From Archilochus colubris (lineage: Eukaryota > Chordata > Aves > Apodiformes > Trochilidae): a DNA stretch of 64,000 bases. Positions 62,101-64,000 of this stretch are shown here, one piece after another. Within the stretch, counting starts at the first letter, position 1, and every line of letters starts with the position of its first letter. The notes beneath the pieces are model-generated. The model made no database searches and was not told the origin of the DNA. It saw only the letters and a list, made by a program, of their open reading frames with translations. The stretch spans positions 106,788,967 to 106,852,966 of the forward strand of contig CM041084.1 in the NCBI GenBank assembly GCA_023079485.1, given 5' to 3'. Position numbers and translations under genes: made by a program.

Positions 62101-62400
62101 TGTAGTGAGACAGGACCAGGTGCCCTGAGTTATTGATGAGTGGGTGTGGGTTCACCTGTGTCTGGCCTCCCTCCTGAGCATGTGCAGGAGCAGGGGGCCA
62201 ATAAGAGAGCAGCTGACACCCATGGAGAGAGCTCTCACTCTTCATGAGGATGGAGAAGCCCACAGCTCAAGGAGCCCCAGGAGCAGGCAAGAAGGGGTAG
62301 ATCCCGAGCCTCAGGAACAGCCCTAGGGCATCTCCAGGAATGGGCTAAACCCCGAGGCCTCAGGATCAGCCCTGGAGCAAGAAGGGCTCCTCCCGCTACA
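62101..62400 (+). mobile_element. TG...CA element related to the foldback element
   Basis: Exactly 300 bp from TGTAGTGAGACAGGACCAGG to CTCCTCCCGCTACA, flanked by T runs (at least ttttt on both sides), which would hide any target duplication. Its first 105 bp align with each arm of the 37558-38072 element, sharing the start TGTAGTGA, 'accaggtg', 'cacctgtg' and the block 'gggggccaataa' (62193-62204). The right half is different: GC-rich, with an imperfect internal duplication of the 'cctcaggaacagccctag' type (about 62310 and 62360). The ends are complementary over about 11 bases with mismatches (tgtagtgagac against tgtagcgggag). No coding capacity. Could be a solo LTR or a non-autonomous DNA element. 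Confidence 0.7.
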
Positions 62401-62493
62401 TTTTTTTTTTCATCTACAGGAACAGTCCATCATTATCAACAATAATGACTATTAACAAAAATAACTTTAGTAATACATGGAAGTCAAAGTTCA

Positions 62494-63052
62494 CATCACA
62501 GAATCACAGAATCATCCAGATTGGAAAGACCCTCAGAAGTCATCAAGTCCAACACTTAATCCACTGCCACTTTGGTTACCAAACCATGGCACTGAATCTC
62601 TTCTTAAAAAACCTCCAAGGATGGAGAATCCACTACTTCACTGGGCAGCCCATTCTAAAGACTGATCACCCTCTCTGTAAAGAATTTTTTCTAATATCCA
62701 ACCTAAACCTCCCCTGGCAGAGCTTAAGTCCATGCCCTCTTGTCTTACTGGGAGCTGCCTGGGAGAAGAGACCAACCCCCCCCTGGCTACACCCTTCTTT
62801 CAGGGAGTTGTAGAGAGTGATGAGGTCTCCCCTGAGCCTCCTCTTCTCCAGACTGAACACCCCCAGCTCCTTCAGCCCTTCCTCACAGGACTTGTTCTGG
62901 ATCCCTTCACAGCCTCCTTGCTCTTCTCTGGACCTGCTGCAGCACCTCAATCTCCTTCCTGAACTGAGGGGCCCAGAACTGGACACAGCACTTGAGGTGT
63001 GGCCTCACCAGGGCTGAGTACAGGGGAAGAATCCCTTCCCTGGACCTGTTGA
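62494..63052 (-). mobile_element. CR1 LINE, 5'-truncated, relatively well preserved
   Basis: Complete 3' end with two perfect tail octamers ('cacagaatcacagaatcat'), 3' UTR ('aagtcatcaagtccaacact', 'ccactacttcactgggcagc') and the ORF2 C-terminus. On the minus strand '[20 protein letters not shown]' and '[20 protein letters not shown]' are readable. It has fewer changes than the other CR1 copies, so it is probably among the youngest here. Truncated at 63052 after about 560 bp. Confidence 0.93.
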
Positions 63053-64000
63053 ACCAATCTTGTTTGTTTGTTTTTCTCTTGTGAGACATTAAAATAAATA
63101 TTTCACTGCAAATAATTGCATGGTAGAAGAAAACTAGAGTGAATAAGATGTCTCAATTACTTTGAAAAAGTTAAATTACTTTGTATTTTAGTTACACAGA
63201 GTTGTGATCTCTAAATTTATTAATATAGTACATCTGGAAAAATAAATATTACTTTTTAAAAAGTGAATTTTCATACCTTAATTCTGAAATACTGTGGCTT
63301 TATATTTGACTATTCTTTGCTGATATACACAGTAGCAGGAATGGAAATATACTTTTGAGATATCACATATAAGAGAAGATTAGGGAAGGGAAGAGAAAAA
63401 GTCGTACTACACCATATTGATGGCACAGAGGAGATGGGCTAGATGAACTGCAGGAAGGTTTTATCTTTATTATGAGAACAATGAGTACTCTGTCTGGCTG
63501 TATACATGGCTAAGTGGACAATATGTTTGACCCCTCTGTCAAATACAACTTCTTAAATCAGTGAATAGTAATTTACTTGAGAAGACAAAGGCATAAATTC
63601 CTTCCATGAGAAACAGTAATGTCTCCAGGTCCAGGAAATTAAAACTAATTCTTTATCAATATTCCATAATGTATGATGTCATAAATAACCAAGGCAGTAA
63701 CTAAGTGAAGCAAGACCCAGGTATCTTTTAGTGAACAGGGGGACAAGGCAGAAAGGAAGATTCTGAAGAATTTCCAAATATTGTATTTTACCATTGTGCA
63801 CAAAAGGGACAGAAATATATTAAGCGAGATAAATATCTATACATTTAAATAATGATTTGTCCAAGTGGTCAGGTAGAAAATATAGCTTATGTATCTATAT
63901 TCACAGTGTAAAAGATAATACCAAAGAATTAGAAGTATTAAAAATTATATAATTAGAGACTTTTATATGCTACTAAAATTTATATATTTCACAATTTCTT
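63053..64000. other. AT-rich non-coding DNA, no gene seen
   Basis: Unique AT-rich sequence to the window end; no repeat or gene recognised. Confidence 0.55.

Overview
This window reads as nuclear DNA from a bird. The main evidence is at least ten copies of the CR1 retrotransposon, with its octamer tail seen on the minus strand as repeated cacagaat, plus LTRs of avian ERVL type and a tRNA-Ile-derived element. Base composition is AT-rich almost throughout. I found no protein-coding exon, no functional RNA gene and no CpG-island promoter. The window is probably an intergenic desert or the inside of a very large intron. Every longer open reading frame lies in a retroelement, in low-complexity DNA, or is short enough to be chance.

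Layout. 1-320: CR1 cut by the window edge. 320-5190: plain AT-rich DNA. 5190-8490: a stack of CR1 layers, including a long copy (5621-7255) inserted into an older copy (5581-5620 plus 7262-7790), with a decayed reverse transcriptase on the minus strand. 8490-19330: mostly unique sequence, with a head-to-head CR1 pair at 11850-12570 and a CR1 tail at 16575. 19330-21869: a truncated endogenous retrovirus on the minus strand with LTR, primer-binding site, leader and broken gag. 21870-37550: the quietest region, with only a decayed CR1 (33455-33750) and several stretches that look like conserved non-coding DNA. 37558-38072: an unusual foldback element with 127-bp inverted arms around tRNA-Ile(UAU)-derived modules. 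38132-38280: AT-rich hairpin-prone DNA. 40470-42155: a 1.7-kb pyrimidine-rich minisatellite of about 37 units. 42345-43095: CR1. 45007-45760: solo LTR of a second ERV family, minus strand. 50404-51289: solo LTR of the same family as the 21-kb ERV, with a perfect 5-bp target duplication. 58545-59720: old CR1 with a 33-bp internal duplication. 62101-62400: a relative of the foldback element. 62494-63052: CR1.

There is no operon or pathway here. The interactions are between mobile elements: nested CR1 insertions, two states of one LTR family (provirus remnant and solo LTR), and two forms of one short TG...CA-ended element, one of which has become a long inverted repeat carrying tRNA-like modules. 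That element is the strongest candidate for something undescribed. All family names come from memory of avian repeat families and were not checked against a database.
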